From JAEZDP01 sp044508265 (GTDB lineage Bacteria; Acidobacteriota; Vicinamibacteria; Vicinamibacterales; Vicinamibacteraceae): DNA of 15,084 nt. Of the stretch, positions 1 to 7,158 are shown piece by piece; positions within the stretch are counted from its first letter, which is position 1, and each line of letters starts with the position of its first letter. The notes below the pieces were generated by a model. It was not told the origin of the DNA, ran no database searches, and saw only the letters and a list, made by a program, of their open reading frames with translations. Where the stretch lies: assembly GCA_044508265.1 (NCBI GenBank), contig JBIQIB010000099.1, positions 1 to 15,084 of the forward strand, written 5' to 3'. A program made the translations under genes and the position numbers.

Positions 1-1653
1 CGCCTCGCGCGCACGATCTGTGCGGCGCCCACCGGCCTGGCCGCGCAGCTGATGTACGGGCGGATGCCAGGCGTCGCCTACCAGGACTACGCCGAGGCCT
101 CGCTCATCGTCATCTGGGGCGCCAATCCGTCGGCGTCGGGCATCCACCTCATGCCGTTCATCAAGGAGGCGCGCGAGCGCGGCGCACGGCTCGTCGTGGT
201 GGACCCGCGGCAGACGCCGCTTGCCCGCCAGGCGGACCTGCACCTTCCCGTGCGGCCCGGCACCGATCTGCCCGTGGCACTGTCGATCGGCCAGTGGCTG
301 CTCACGTCCGGCTATGCCGATCGGACGTTCCTCGACGCGCATGCGTCGGGGCTGGAAGGCTACACCGCTCGGGTCCAGGCGTGGCCGCTCGAGCGCGCGG
401 CGCGAGAGAGCGGCGTCGACGCTGACGCGCTGCGGCGCTTTGCCGAGTGGTACGCGGAAGCCTCGCCGGCGGTCATCCGCTGCGGCTGGGGGCTCGAACG
501 CAACAGGAACGGCACCGACGCCGTCCTGGCCGTGCTGGCGCTGCCGGCGATCGCCAACAAGTTCGGCGTCCGCGGGGGCGGGTTCACGATGAGCAACAGC
601 GGCGCCTGGCGCATCGACGCCGAGCGCTGGCGCCGGCACCCGCAGCCGTCGACGCGCGTCGTCAACATGACGCGGCTCGCGGAGGCGCTCGCGCCGGACG
701 CCGCCAATCCCGTGCGCGCGCTGTTCGTCTACAACAGCAACCCCGTCGCCACCACTCCGGAGCAGGACCACGTCGTACAGGGCCTGATGCGCGACGACCT
801 GTTCACCGTCGTCTTCGATCAGGTCCGCACCGACACGGCCCAGTACGCGGACGTAATCCTGCCGGCGACGACGTTCCTCGAGCACTACGACATCGCCCGC
901 GGCTACGGCGCCTATGCCCTGCAGCTCGTGCAGCCCGCGATCGAGCCCGTCGGCGAAGCGCGGCCGAACGCTGAAGTCTTCAGCGAACTGGCGGCGCGGC
1001 TCGGCGTGGGCGACGCCGAGGACGAGACCGACACGCTGCTGCGCGTGACGGCCGGGCTCCCGGAGTCGTTGTCGAAGCCGCTGATGTCGGAGGGGATGCC
1101 GGAGCCGGCGGGCGGCCCGCGACCCGTGCAGATGGTGGACGTGCTGCCCGGCACGGCCGACGCGCGCATCCATCTCTACCCGCCGGCGCCCGACGAGGGT
1201 CCGAGCTGGTACGACTACCAGCTCGACCCCGCCACGCGCGAGTACCCGCTGGCGCTGATCTCGCCTGCCAGCGAAAAGACGATCAGCTCGACGCTCGGCC
1301 AGCTGCGGCGCACGGCCGCCCGGCTGCTGATACATCCCGTGGACGCGGAGACGCGCGGCGTGCGCGACGGCGAGCCGGTGCGCGTCTACAACGCCCTCGG
1401 CGAGGTGCACTGCATCGCGCAGGTCCTGCCGGCGATCACGCCGGGCACGGTCAGCCTGCCGAAGGGACTCTGGCGGTTCGGAACGTTGAACGGCTCGACG
1501 GCGACGGCGCTCACGCCTGCCGACGTCGAGCGCCACTCGGGCGGTGCCTGCTTCAACGACGCGCGGGTCGAGGTGGCGCGGATGGTCAGCGCCAGCTTCG
1601 AGCAGGCTGACGTGGCGATCTACGTGCCGGCGCGCAGCCGCGACGTGCACTGA
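1..1653 (+). CDS. Molybdopterin-dependent oxidoreductase, C-terminal part (5' truncated by window edge)
   Basis: This is the catalytic subunit of a bis-MGD molybdoenzyme in the formate dehydrogenase/nitrate reductase/BisC superfamily; the substrate cannot be read from the sequence. The frame is open from base 1, so the ATG at 52 is internal. About 550 residues are present and full-length relatives have roughly 680-750, so about 130-150 N-terminal residues, including any [4Fe-4S] motif, lie outside. Visible signatures, numbered from base 1, are Cys7 in RTICAAPTG, which aligns by family knowledge with the Mo-ligating Cys/Sec of NapA and FdhF; WGANPSASG (39-47); VVVDPRQT (65-72); CGWGLERNRNG (about 161-171); VYNSNP (243-248); and YADVILPATTFLE (282-294). 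The C-terminal molybdopterin-dinucleotide-binding barrel spans about 415-540. No signal peptide or membrane segment is visible in this part. It converges on the next gene with a 2-bp gap. Confidence 0.93.
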   Translation, partial: RLARTICAAPTGLAAQLMYGRMPGVAYQDYAEASLIVIWGANPSASGIHLMPFIKEARERGARLVVVDPRQTPLARQADLHLPVRPGTDLPVALSIGQWLLTSGYADRTFLDAHASGLEGYTARVQAWPLERAARESGVDADALRRFAEWYAEASPAVIRCGWGLERNRNGTDAVLAVLALPAIANKFGVRGGGFTMSNSGAWRIDAERWRRHPQPSTRVVNMTRLAEALAPDAANPVRALFVYNSNPVATTPEQDHVVQGLMRDDLFTVVFDQVRTDTAQYADVILPATTFLEHYDIARGYGAYALQLVQPAIEPVGEARPNAEVFSELAARLGVGDAEDETDTLLRVTAGLPESLSKPLMSEGMPEPAGGPRPVQMVDVLPGTADARIHLYPPAPDEGPSWYDYQLDPATREYPLALISPASEKTISSTLGQLRRTAARLLIHPVDAETRGVRDGEPVRVYNALGEVHCIAQVLPAITPGTVSLPKGLWRFGTLNGSTATALTPADVERHSGGACFNDARVEVARMVSASFEQADVAIYVPARSRDVH

Positions 1654-1655
1654 CG

Positions 1656-2204
1656 CTACGGCTCGTCGGGCGTCCAGCGGAGGGTGACACTCGACGGCTT
1701 GTAGCAGAGGCGGTCGTCGCACGCCTGATAGCGCAGCGTGCCCGTCACCCCGTCCACGCCGGCCGCGCCGGACCGGACGCGCACGCGCTGCGACAGGGTG
1801 AACGGCGCGTCGTAGACGCGCGAGCGCTCGCCCGTCGGCGGGAACACGTACTCCACGGACGCCGGATAGTCGGGCGTCCCCACAGCGGTGACGCCGTCGG
1901 GGACGTCGAGGGACAACGTCAGCGGCACGTATCCCGTCACGTCCGGCGCGTAGATGCGCATGCCCTGCCGTGGCGTGATCTCGACGCGCAACGTCACCTG
2001 GCCGTTGCGCGCCGGCGCAGGCGGCAGCGCGCGTGCCTCGAGGTGCGGCGTTGAGACACGGGCGGCAGGCGCCTCCTCGAGCCATGCCGGCCGCGCCTGT
2101 GCGACGCCGGGCGCCGGCCCGGCATACGAGTGCTGGACGGGCGAGCCGGCAAACGCCGCCGCCAGCAGCGCCGCGCCCAGCGGCCAGGCCGTCACCGCCT
2201 TCAT
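1656..2204 (-). CDS. Exported stand-alone DsbD N-terminal-domain protein
   Basis: The predicted protein has 182 residues. It begins with a signal peptide (about 1-28: hydrophobic LGAALLAAAFAG, then a small-residue region), followed by a Pro/Ala-rich linker to about residue 65 and one immunoglobulin-like beta domain (about 68-178). The closing motif YQACDDRLCYKP carries its only two cysteines, Cys162 and Cys167. This matches the DsbD alpha domain (DsbD_N, Pfam PF11412), which in full-length DsbD receives electrons from the membrane domain and passes them to periplasmic DsbC or DsbG. The membrane (beta) and thioredoxin (gamma) domains of DsbD are absent, so it is either a separate redox shuttle or a protein that uses the fold otherwise; the partner is unknown. 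The frame stays open to 2309, but ATG 2204 is chosen because it has a GGAGG seven bases upstream and forms a 4-bp ATGA overlap with the preceding gene's stop, implying translational coupling. Confidence 0.82.
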   Translation of the reverse strand: MKAVTAWPLGAALLAAAFAGSPVQHSYAGPAPGVAQARPAWLEEAPAARVSTPHLEARALPPAPARNGQVTLRVEITPRQGMRIYAPDVTGYVPLTLSLDVPDGVTAVGTPDYPASVEYVFPPTGERSRVYDAPFTLSQRVRVRSGAAGVDGVTGTLRYQACDDRLCYKPSSVTLRWTPDEP

Positions 2205-4093
2205 TTCCTGTCCTCCACCAGCCAGTACACCTGGTACGGCTCGAGTGTCAGCCGCAGCGGCCCGTCGCCGCCGTCGGGCACGACGTCGTGTGTAATCAAC
2301 TCGCGCCACGCGGCAGGCGACGCGCCGACGGCGTCGCGGTCGAGCGTCACCTCCTGCGGCGTGGCCGTCATGTTGGTCAGGGCGAGCAGCGGGCTGCCGT
2401 CCGCGGCCACCCGCTTGATGCCCATCGTGTGCCGGCCCGCATCGAGGATGTACTGCGCGGCATTCGGGTGGAAGGCTGGCTGCTGGATGCGGCGGCGGAC
2501 CAGCCGGCGGATGCCGCGCGCGACCTGCGACACCGAGGTGTCGGGATCCTCGAGCAGCGCGAGCAGCGACGCCTCGTCGTACGTGCGGCGGTTGATGCTG
2601 CGTTTCTCCGCTCCGCGGAGCACGGCCTCGGTGTCGTTGCGGGCGCCGAACAGCGTCGGGAAGTAGATGCCCGGCACGCCTTTCATGGCCAGCGGAATCG
2701 AGCGGGCCGCCAGGAACCGGCGCACCTGGAGCGCCTGCGGTTCGTCAGCGTCTTCGCGATTCAGCGCGCTGTACCAGGCGATGTTCAGTTCGTAGGGGCT
2801 CTGCGTGCCGTCGCCGTTGGAGCGGTACGACACGTAGCCGCCGTGCGCGACGGTGCGTTCCACCAGCGCCTGCAGTTCGTCCTCGGTGAGGATGCCTCGC
2901 GCGCCGAGCAGCCCCACGCCGTCGTGCGACGACAGGAAGTTGAAGTAGGTGGCGGTGTCCGACACGTGGACGAGCGTGCGCGCCCAGTTGGCCAGCCGCG
3001 AGACGTCGCCCGTGTGGATGGTGTGGAGCACGAGCGGCGGCAGCGCGAAGTTGTAGACCATCTGCGCCTCGTTCTGCCCGTCGCCGAAGTAGCTGATGTT
3101 GTCGGCGTGCGGCACGTTCGTCTCGGTGATGAGCGCCACGTGCGGCGCCACCACGTCGAGGACCGCGCGAAACAGCTGCACCAGCGCGTGCGTCTCGCGC
3201 AGGTGCGCGCAGGAGGTGCCGAGCTCGCGCCAGATGTACGTCACCGCGTCGAGGCGGATGATGTCGGCGCCCCGCCGCACGTAGTGCAGGAGGATCTCGA
3301 GCACCCGCAGCAGCACTTCCGGGTTGCGGAAGTTCAGGTCCACCTGGTCGGGGCTGAAGGTCGTCCAGACGAAGCGGATGCCGTTGATGGTATGGAACGG
3401 CGTCAGGAGGTCGGAAGTCCGCGGACGGAGGATCAGCCGGAGGTAGTCGTCCGAGATCGCGTCGCGCGTGTTGAAGCTGACGAAGAAGTCCTCGTAGCCG
3501 GGACGTCCGTTGAGGAAGCGCTGGAACCAGCGGCTCTTGCTCGATGCGTGGTTGAACACGCCGTCGAACATCAGGCGGAACGATCGCGACATCTTCTCGA
3601 TGTCGTGCCACGAGCCGAGGCGCGGGTCGACCTCCTCGTAGTCGATGATCGAGAAGCCCCTGTCGGACGAGTACGGGAAGAACGGCAGGATGTGGACGGT
3701 GTTGATCGTGTCGCGCATGTAGCGCTGCAGGAAGTCGGACAGCACCTTCAGCGGCTGGCGCCCGGGCGAGGTGAGCAGGTCGCCATAGGTGATGAGCACG
3801 ACGTCGCGTTCGGTGAAGCGGTTGCGGGGGTCGAACGTCTCCCGCGCTGCACGCAGTTCCTCCGGGCAGTGCGCGTCGTAGACGCGCATGATCCGCTCGA
3901 GCTCCGGGTAGCAGCCTTCCGCCCGTTCCCGCCCGTAGATGACCGTCAGGAAGCCGAGCAGCCGCTCCCGCTGGGCGTCGGTGACCTCGAGCAGCGGACG
4001 GCTGTAATCGGGGGATGGCAGGTGGGCGGCGGTGAGGACCGGCTCGAGGGCCGGTGGCGCGGCTTGCGTCTCGGAAGCCTGCGGGTCTGGCAT
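2201..4093 (-). CDS. GH13_18 glycoside phosphorylase, glucosylglycerate phosphorylase-like
   Basis: The predicted cytoplasmic enzyme has 630 residues and belongs to the sucrose-phosphorylase subfamily of the alpha-amylase clan. The family cleaves alpha-glucosides with phosphate, giving glucose 1-phosphate with retention. Catalytic residues are in place: nucleophile Asp282 in IIRLDAV, acid/base Glu324 in ITETNVPH and transition-state stabiliser Asp391 in SSHDG. ITYGD (101-105), LLTPFHT (229-235), MVYNFALPPLVLHTI (345-359) and RSINRRTYD (498-506) resemble, from memory, E. coli YcjM and characterised glucosylglycerate phosphorylases more than classical sucrose phosphorylases. About 35 extra N-terminal residues are Pro/Ala-rich and probably disordered; the barrel is followed by a C-terminal beta domain (about 545-627). 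ATG 4093 has GGTGAG five bases upstream. It is the first gene of a two-gene minus-strand operon, reading away from the HD-GYP gene. Family assignment is firm; the acceptor (glycerate, glycerol or fructose) is inferred. Confidence 0.92.
   Translation of the reverse strand: MPDPQASETQAAPPALEPVLTAAHLPSPDYSRPLLEVTDAQRERLLGFLTVIYGRERAEGCYPELERIMRVYDAHCPEELRAARETFDPRNRFTERDVVLITYGDLLTSPGRQPLKVLSDFLQRYMRDTINTVHILPFFPYSSDRGFSIIDYEEVDPRLGSWHDIEKMSRSFRLMFDGVFNHASSKSRWFQRFLNGRPGYEDFFVSFNTRDAISDDYLRLILRPRTSDLLTPFHTINGIRFVWTTFSPDQVDLNFRNPEVLLRVLEILLHYVRRGADIIRLDAVTYIWRELGTSCAHLRETHALVQLFRAVLDVVAPHVALITETNVPHADNISYFGDGQNEAQMVYNFALPPLVLHTIHTGDVSRLANWARTLVHVSDTATYFNFLSSHDGVGLLGARGILTEDELQALVERTVAHGGYVSYRSNGDGTQSPYELNIAWYSALNREDADEPQALQVRRFLAARSIPLAMKGVPGIYFPTLFGARNDTEAVLRGAEKRSINRRTYDEASLLALLEDPDTSVSQVARGIRRLVRRRIQQPAFHPNAAQYILDAGRHTMGIKRVAADGSPLLALTNMTATPQEVTLDRDAVGASPAAWRELITHDVVPDGGDGPLRLTLEPYQVYWLVEDRK
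2212..2216 (-). promoter_or_regulatory. Shine-Dalgarno site of the DsbD-N gene
   Basis: On the minus strand a perfect GGAGG lies seven bases before ATG 2204-2202, inside the last codons of the phosphorylase gene. It decides the start of the small exported protein over the longer open frame and shows that this gene can recruit ribosomes itself as well as by coupling through the ATGA overlap. Confidence 0.7.
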
Positions 4094-4257
4094 ATGTGCT
4101 CACCATAACAGAGCCACGACTGACGCTTCACCTGCCGCCGCGGCAGACAGTTCCGTCATCTGCACGACAGATCCGTCACGACCCGCAACCTCGCGTCGCC
4201 GGTGCGACGTGGTCGGGGACGCAATCGCCGGCACGCGCCTTGCTGAGCTTGCGCGCG
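4094..4257. promoter_or_regulatory. Divergent intergenic control region
   Basis: These 164 bp separate the divergently read phosphorylase and HD-GYP genes and must hold both promoters, though I see no convincing -35/-10 pair. They contain more ordered structure than the other short gaps: a perfect interrupted palindrome CTGCCGC-C-GCGGCAG (4132-4146), two direct repeats sharing its last base (listed separately), and a short inverted repeat CGTCGC-CGGT-GCGACG (4194-4209) in the HD-GYP leader. The arrangement suggests one or more operators serving both directions. Short inverted repeats arise easily by chance at this GC content, so the function is inferred. Confidence 0.5.
4146..4178. repeat. 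Two 13-bp direct repeats, operator-like
   Basis: GACAGTTCCGTCA (4146-4158) and GACAGATCCGTCA (4166-4178) match at 12 of 13 positions and start exactly 20 bp apart, close to two helical turns, so bound proteins would sit on the same DNA face. The second copy is itself nearly symmetric (GACnGATCnGTC). The first copy shares a base with the palindrome at 4132-4146. This is typical of tandem transcription-factor sites; the regulator is unknown and none is encoded in the window. Confidence 0.45.
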
Positions 4258-5289
4258 ATGGCCTTGCCGCTGCCCGTCCGTCTGCAGCCGAAGTACACCG
4301 AGACGCCGCCCGGCGCCGTCCGCGCGGCGTACGGGCACGTGCGTCCGCTGTACATGCCGGTGCACCTCGACGGGCTCGTCGTCGACTCCGTGGTGAACTT
4401 CCACTTGTATCTGCAGAGCGCGCCCGGCCATTTCGTGCTCTTCCGCGGGCCCGACCTGCCGTTCGAGAGCCAGCATCACGCACGCCTGCTGCAGAACAAC
4501 GTGCAGACGCTCTGGCTGCGCGGCGACGAGCGCCGGCGCTACGAGTCGTACGTCGAGCGCCACCTCGACACGCTCCTCTCGAATCCCCTCGTGCCCGTCG
4601 CGCGCAAGGCGGAGCTGCTGTCGTCGGCCGCGCAGTCCACGCTGGAGTCGGTGATGGCGGAGCCGCGGCACGCGAACGTCGTGCCCCGCACACGGCGGGT
4701 GGCGCAGCAGACGGTGCAGCTGCTCGTCAGGACCCCGGGGGCCGTTGGCCACCTGGCGAGTCTGATGGCGCACGACTACGACACGGTGCGGCACTCGATG
4801 AACGTCAGCGTGTTTGCCGTCGGCCTCGCGCACGCCGCGGGCGTGAGGGACGCCACCGACCTGCAGGAGCTCGCGGTCGGCACGCTGCTGCACGACATCG
4901 GCAAGAGCGAGATCCCCCGCGACCTGATCGTGAAGCCGGGCGCGTACACCGAGGAGGAGTTCGCCATCATGCGCAGCCACGTCGAACGTGGCGAGCACAT
5001 CCTGGAAGAAGCCGGCCGGGTCGGACGCCTCGGGATGCTGGCCGTGTCACAGCATCACGAGCGGCTGACGGGCAACGGCTACCCTCGCCGGCTGGCCGGA
5101 GACGACCTCCACCTGTTCGGCCGGATTGCGGCCATCGCGGACTGCTTCGACGCCATGACGAGCGACCGCAGCTACCAGCGGGCCATGCGGCCGTTCGACG
5201 CGCTGCAGTTGATGCGCACCCACCTGGCCAGCCACTTCGACCAGGCCCTGCTCGACAAGTTCATCCGTACGCTGCGCGTTCCGAAGTAG
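4258..5289 (+). CDS. HD-GYP domain protein, probable cyclic-di-GMP phosphodiesterase
   Basis: The predicted protein has 343 residues, with no membrane segment and no receiver domain. An N-terminal beta-rich module (about 28-100, LYMPVHLDGL to ESYVERHL) resembles the regulatory domain found before HD-GYP domains in other proteins. A helical linker (about 105-165) leads to the HD-GYP domain (about 168-335). Metal and signature residues visible are His179 (VRHSMN), His212-Asp213 with Lys216 (LLHDIGK), His241 (MRSHVERG), His266-His267-Glu268, GNGYP (272-276) and Asp295 in IADCFDAMTSDRSY. The family hydrolyses c-di-GMP to pGpG or GMP. The usual HHExxDGxGYP has Thr271 in place of Asp here. The frame is open upstream to 4054, but that part has no domain character and overlaps the divergent gene, so ATG 4258 is chosen; TTG 4249 is a possible alternative and the SD is weak. 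It lies 10 bp ahead of tag. Confidence 0.88.
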   Translation: MALPLPVRLQPKYTETPPGAVRAAYGHVRPLYMPVHLDGLVVDSVVNFHLYLQSAPGHFVLFRGPDLPFESQHHARLLQNNVQTLWLRGDERRRYESYVERHLDTLLSNPLVPVARKAELLSSAAQSTLESVMAEPRHANVVPRTRRVAQQTVQLLVRTPGAVGHLASLMAHDYDTVRHSMNVSVFAVGLAHAAGVRDATDLQELAVGTLLHDIGKSEIPRDLIVKPGAYTEEEFAIMRSHVERGEHILEEAGRVGRLGMLAVSQHHERLTGNGYPRRLAGDDLHLFGRIAAIADCFDAMTSDRSYQRAMRPFDALQLMRTHLASHFDQALLDKFIRTLRVPK

Positions 5290-5299
5290 TCTGTAGCGC

Positions 5300-5878
5300 G
5301 TGTCAGACCGCTGCCCCTGGTGCGGCACCGACCCGCTCTACGTCCGGTATCACGACGAGGAGTGGGGCGTGCCGGTGCACGACGACAGCCGGCTCTTCGA
5401 GATGCTGGTGCTCGAAGGCGCGCAGGCTGGTTTGAGCTGGCGCACGATCCTGGGCAAGCGCGAACGCTATCGCGAGGTGTTCGCGGGCTTCGACCCCGAG
5501 GCCGTGGCCAGGTTCACCGAGGCCGACGTCTCGCGCCTGCTCGGCGACCCCGGCATCGTCAGGAACCGGCTGAAGGTGGCCGGTGCCGTCAGGACCGCGC
5601 GCGCCGTGCTCGACGTGGCCGGGCGGCACGGGTCGCTCGACGCCTTCCTCTGGGGGTTCGTCGACGGCCGGCCGATCGTCAACGAGTGGCGGACGCTCGC
5701 CGAGGTTCCCGCCCGGACACCCGCGTCCGACGCCATGAGCAAGGCGCTCCGCCAGGCAGGGGCGACGTTCGTGGGATCGACCATCTGCTACGCGTTCATG
5801 CAGGCCGTCGGCATGGTGGACGACCACCTCCCCACCTGCTGGCGGCGCACCGGCCTTCCCCCTCCGCCAGCCCCGTGA
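5300..5878 (+). CDS. tag: DNA-3-methyladenine glycosylase I
   Basis: This 192-residue cytoplasmic base-excision repair enzyme removes 3-methyladenine from alkylated DNA. It is co-linear with E. coli Tag over its whole length. The zinc ligands of the family are all present: Cys5, His18 (YHDEEWGVP), His176 and Cys180. The active-site Glu39 and Trp47 lie in VLEGAQAGLSW, and FVGSTICYAFMQAVG (157-171) matches the conserved C-terminal helix. The only workable start is GTG 5300, 10 bp after the HD-GYP stop and without a clear Shine-Dalgarno, so translation probably depends on reinitiation from the upstream gene. The C-terminus is a short Pro-rich tail instead of the Cys-rich tail of the E. coli enzyme. 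Confidence 0.95.
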   Translation: MSDRCPWCGTDPLYVRYHDEEWGVPVHDDSRLFEMLVLEGAQAGLSWRTILGKRERYREVFAGFDPEAVARFTEADVSRLLGDPGIVRNRLKVAGAVRTARAVLDVAGRHGSLDAFLWGFVDGRPIVNEWRTLAEVPARTPASDAMSKALRQAGATFVGSTICYAFMQAVGMVDDHLPTCWRRTGLPPPPAP

Positions 5879-5916
5879 CACGCCAAACCCAACTTTTCGG
5901 TGTCGAAGATCGTCTC

Positions 5917-5920
5917 AGGG
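5917..5920 (+). promoter_or_regulatory. Shine-Dalgarno site deciding the GTG start of adaptor 1
   Basis: AGGG lies eight bases before GTG 5929 in the 50-bp gap after tag. It favours this GTG, which opens directly into a lipoprotein signal, over the long in-frame extension that would run back across the whole of tag. No convincing promoter is visible in the gap, so the adaptor operon may be transcribed from upstream as well. Confidence 0.5.
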
Positions 5921-5928
5921 TCCGTATC

Positions 5929-7158
5929 GTGTCTGCCAGAGTCCTGCTCCTTGCCTGCCTCGTGCTGGCGCCGGGGTGTCGTGACGGCGCTTCGCCGCCC
6001 GCGAGTGGCGCCGCGGCTGCTCCCGCCGGCGCGGAGGCGGTCGTCGCCCGCCGCGACGTCCGGCAGGCCGTGCGCCTGCACGGCACCGTCGAAGCCGCCT
6101 CCTCGCTCGCCATCGTCGTCCCCCGGCTGACCGGCCAGGCGACGGGAGGCCAGTCGAGTCTCGTCATCACGAAGCTCGTGGCCAACGGCGCCAGGGTGGA
6201 GGTGGGCGACGTGCTCGTCGAATTCGACAGGCAGGCACAGCTCGACACCGCCCTCGAGAAGCGCGCCGAATGGCGCGACCTGCAGGAACAGGTACGCCGG
6301 CTGGAGGCCGAGCACGCCGAAGCCGCCGTCAAGGACGAGACCCGGTTGAAGACGGCCGAGAACGCGCTGGCGCTGGCGCGGCTCGACGTCGAGAAGAATT
6401 CCCTGCTTCCGAGAATCGAGGCCGAGAAGAACCTGCTGGCGCTCGAAGCGGCGGAGGCGGAGGTGGCACAGGTCCGCGAGACCAACACACTGCGCCGCCT
6501 CGCGGAGCAGGCCGAACGGCGGACGCTCGAAATCCGCCGTGACCGGGCGGAGAGCGCGCTCCGCCACGCCGAACGCAACGCCGAACTGCTGTCGGTGCGC
6601 TCGCCCATCGCCGGCCTCGTGGTGCTGCGGTCGGTGTGGAAGAACGGGCGCATGGGCGACCCGCAGGAAGGCGAGGAAGTGCGCGGCGGCCTCGGCCTGC
6701 TCGACGTCGTCGGCGAGACGACGATGCAGGTGCGCGTGCGGCTGAACCAGGCCGACCTCGACGGCCTGGAGGTGGGCCAGAAGGCCCGTGTGACGCTCGA
6801 CGCCTATCCCACGCGCGAGTACCACGCCACGCTCGAGAGCATCGCGCCGGTCGCCGTGCCCAGCGGCATGTCCGACAAGGTGCGCAGCCTGACGGCGCTG
6901 TTTGCCATCGAGGGGCGCGACGAGGTGCTGATGCCCGACCTCTCGGCAGCCGTGGACGTGGAGGTCGCCTCGTGGCCGGGCGCCCTGACGGTGCCGCGCG
7001 ACGCCGTCACGTGGCGCGATGGCGCGCCCGGCGTCCTCGTGGGCACCGACTGGCGCACCGTGACGCTGGGCGGCATGACCGACGCCGACGTGATCGTCAC
7101 CGAAGGCGTGCGCGAGGGTGAAGTGGTGCGTCGGCAGGCCGTGGGGCGGGCGTCATGA
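5929..7158 (+). CDS. HlyD/MacA-type periplasmic adaptor 1, probable lipoprotein
   Basis: The predicted adaptor (membrane fusion protein) has 409 residues and would bridge an inner-membrane transporter and an outer-membrane channel. From GTG 5929 it opens with a lipoprotein-like signal, LLACLVLAPGC, lipidated Cys17 (Pro at -2 is unusual). The first half-lipoyl motif ends NGARVEVGDVLVEFD at Asp100. A charged, Ala/Glu/Leu-rich helical hairpin follows (about 103-220), then the second half-lipoyl VRSPIAGLVVL (223-233), a beta-barrel (about 263-350) and a membrane-proximal domain to the end. Compared with adaptors 2 and 3 it has a few extra residues in the first lipoyl half (GQATGGQSS). Its stop overlaps the next start by 4 bp. 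Adaptors of ABC (MacA) and RND systems look alike at this level; the permease downstream argues for the ABC type. Confidence 0.88.
   Translation: MSARVLLLACLVLAPGCRDGASPPASGAAAAPAGAEAVVARRDVRQAVRLHGTVEAASSLAIVVPRLTGQATGGQSSLVITKLVANGARVEVGDVLVEFDRQAQLDTALEKRAEWRDLQEQVRRLEAEHAEAAVKDETRLKTAENALALARLDVEKNSLLPRIEAEKNLLALEAAEAEVAQVRETNTLRRLAEQAERRTLEIRRDRAESALRHAERNAELLSVRSPIAGLVVLRSVWKNGRMGDPQEGEEVRGGLGLLDVVGETTMQVRVRLNQADLDGLEVGQKARVTLDAYPTREYHATLESIAPVAVPSGMSDKVRSLTALFAIEGRDEVLMPDLSAAVDVEVASWPGALTVPRDAVTWRDGAPGVLVGTDWRTVTLGGMTDADVIVTEGVREGEVVRRQAVGRAS

Noticed and set aside
4102..4107. Extended -10-like element (TG-n-TATGGT on the minus strand) just upstream of the phosphorylase start, suggesting a leaderless transcript
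   Set aside because: It overlaps GGTGAG, which serves better as the Shine-Dalgarno site of ATG 4093, and there is no -35 match at the expected distance.
2033..4108. A 691-codon open frame on the plus strand opposite the phosphorylase
   Set aside because: Its Arg/Val/His-rich translation has no domain character, and the opposite strand encodes a complete GH13_18 enzyme with all catalytic residues. Long antisense frames are expected in DNA this GC-rich.
4054..4257. N-terminal extension of the HD-GYP protein from ATG 4054
   Set aside because: It would overlap the 5' end of the divergent phosphorylase, cross the repeat-bearing control region, and encode no recognisable domain.
5320..5928. N-terminal extension of adaptor 1 back across tag
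   Set aside because: The extra 203 codons are Arg/Gly-rich and are the out-of-frame reading of tag. GTG 5929 has a Shine-Dalgarno and leads into a lipoprotein signal.
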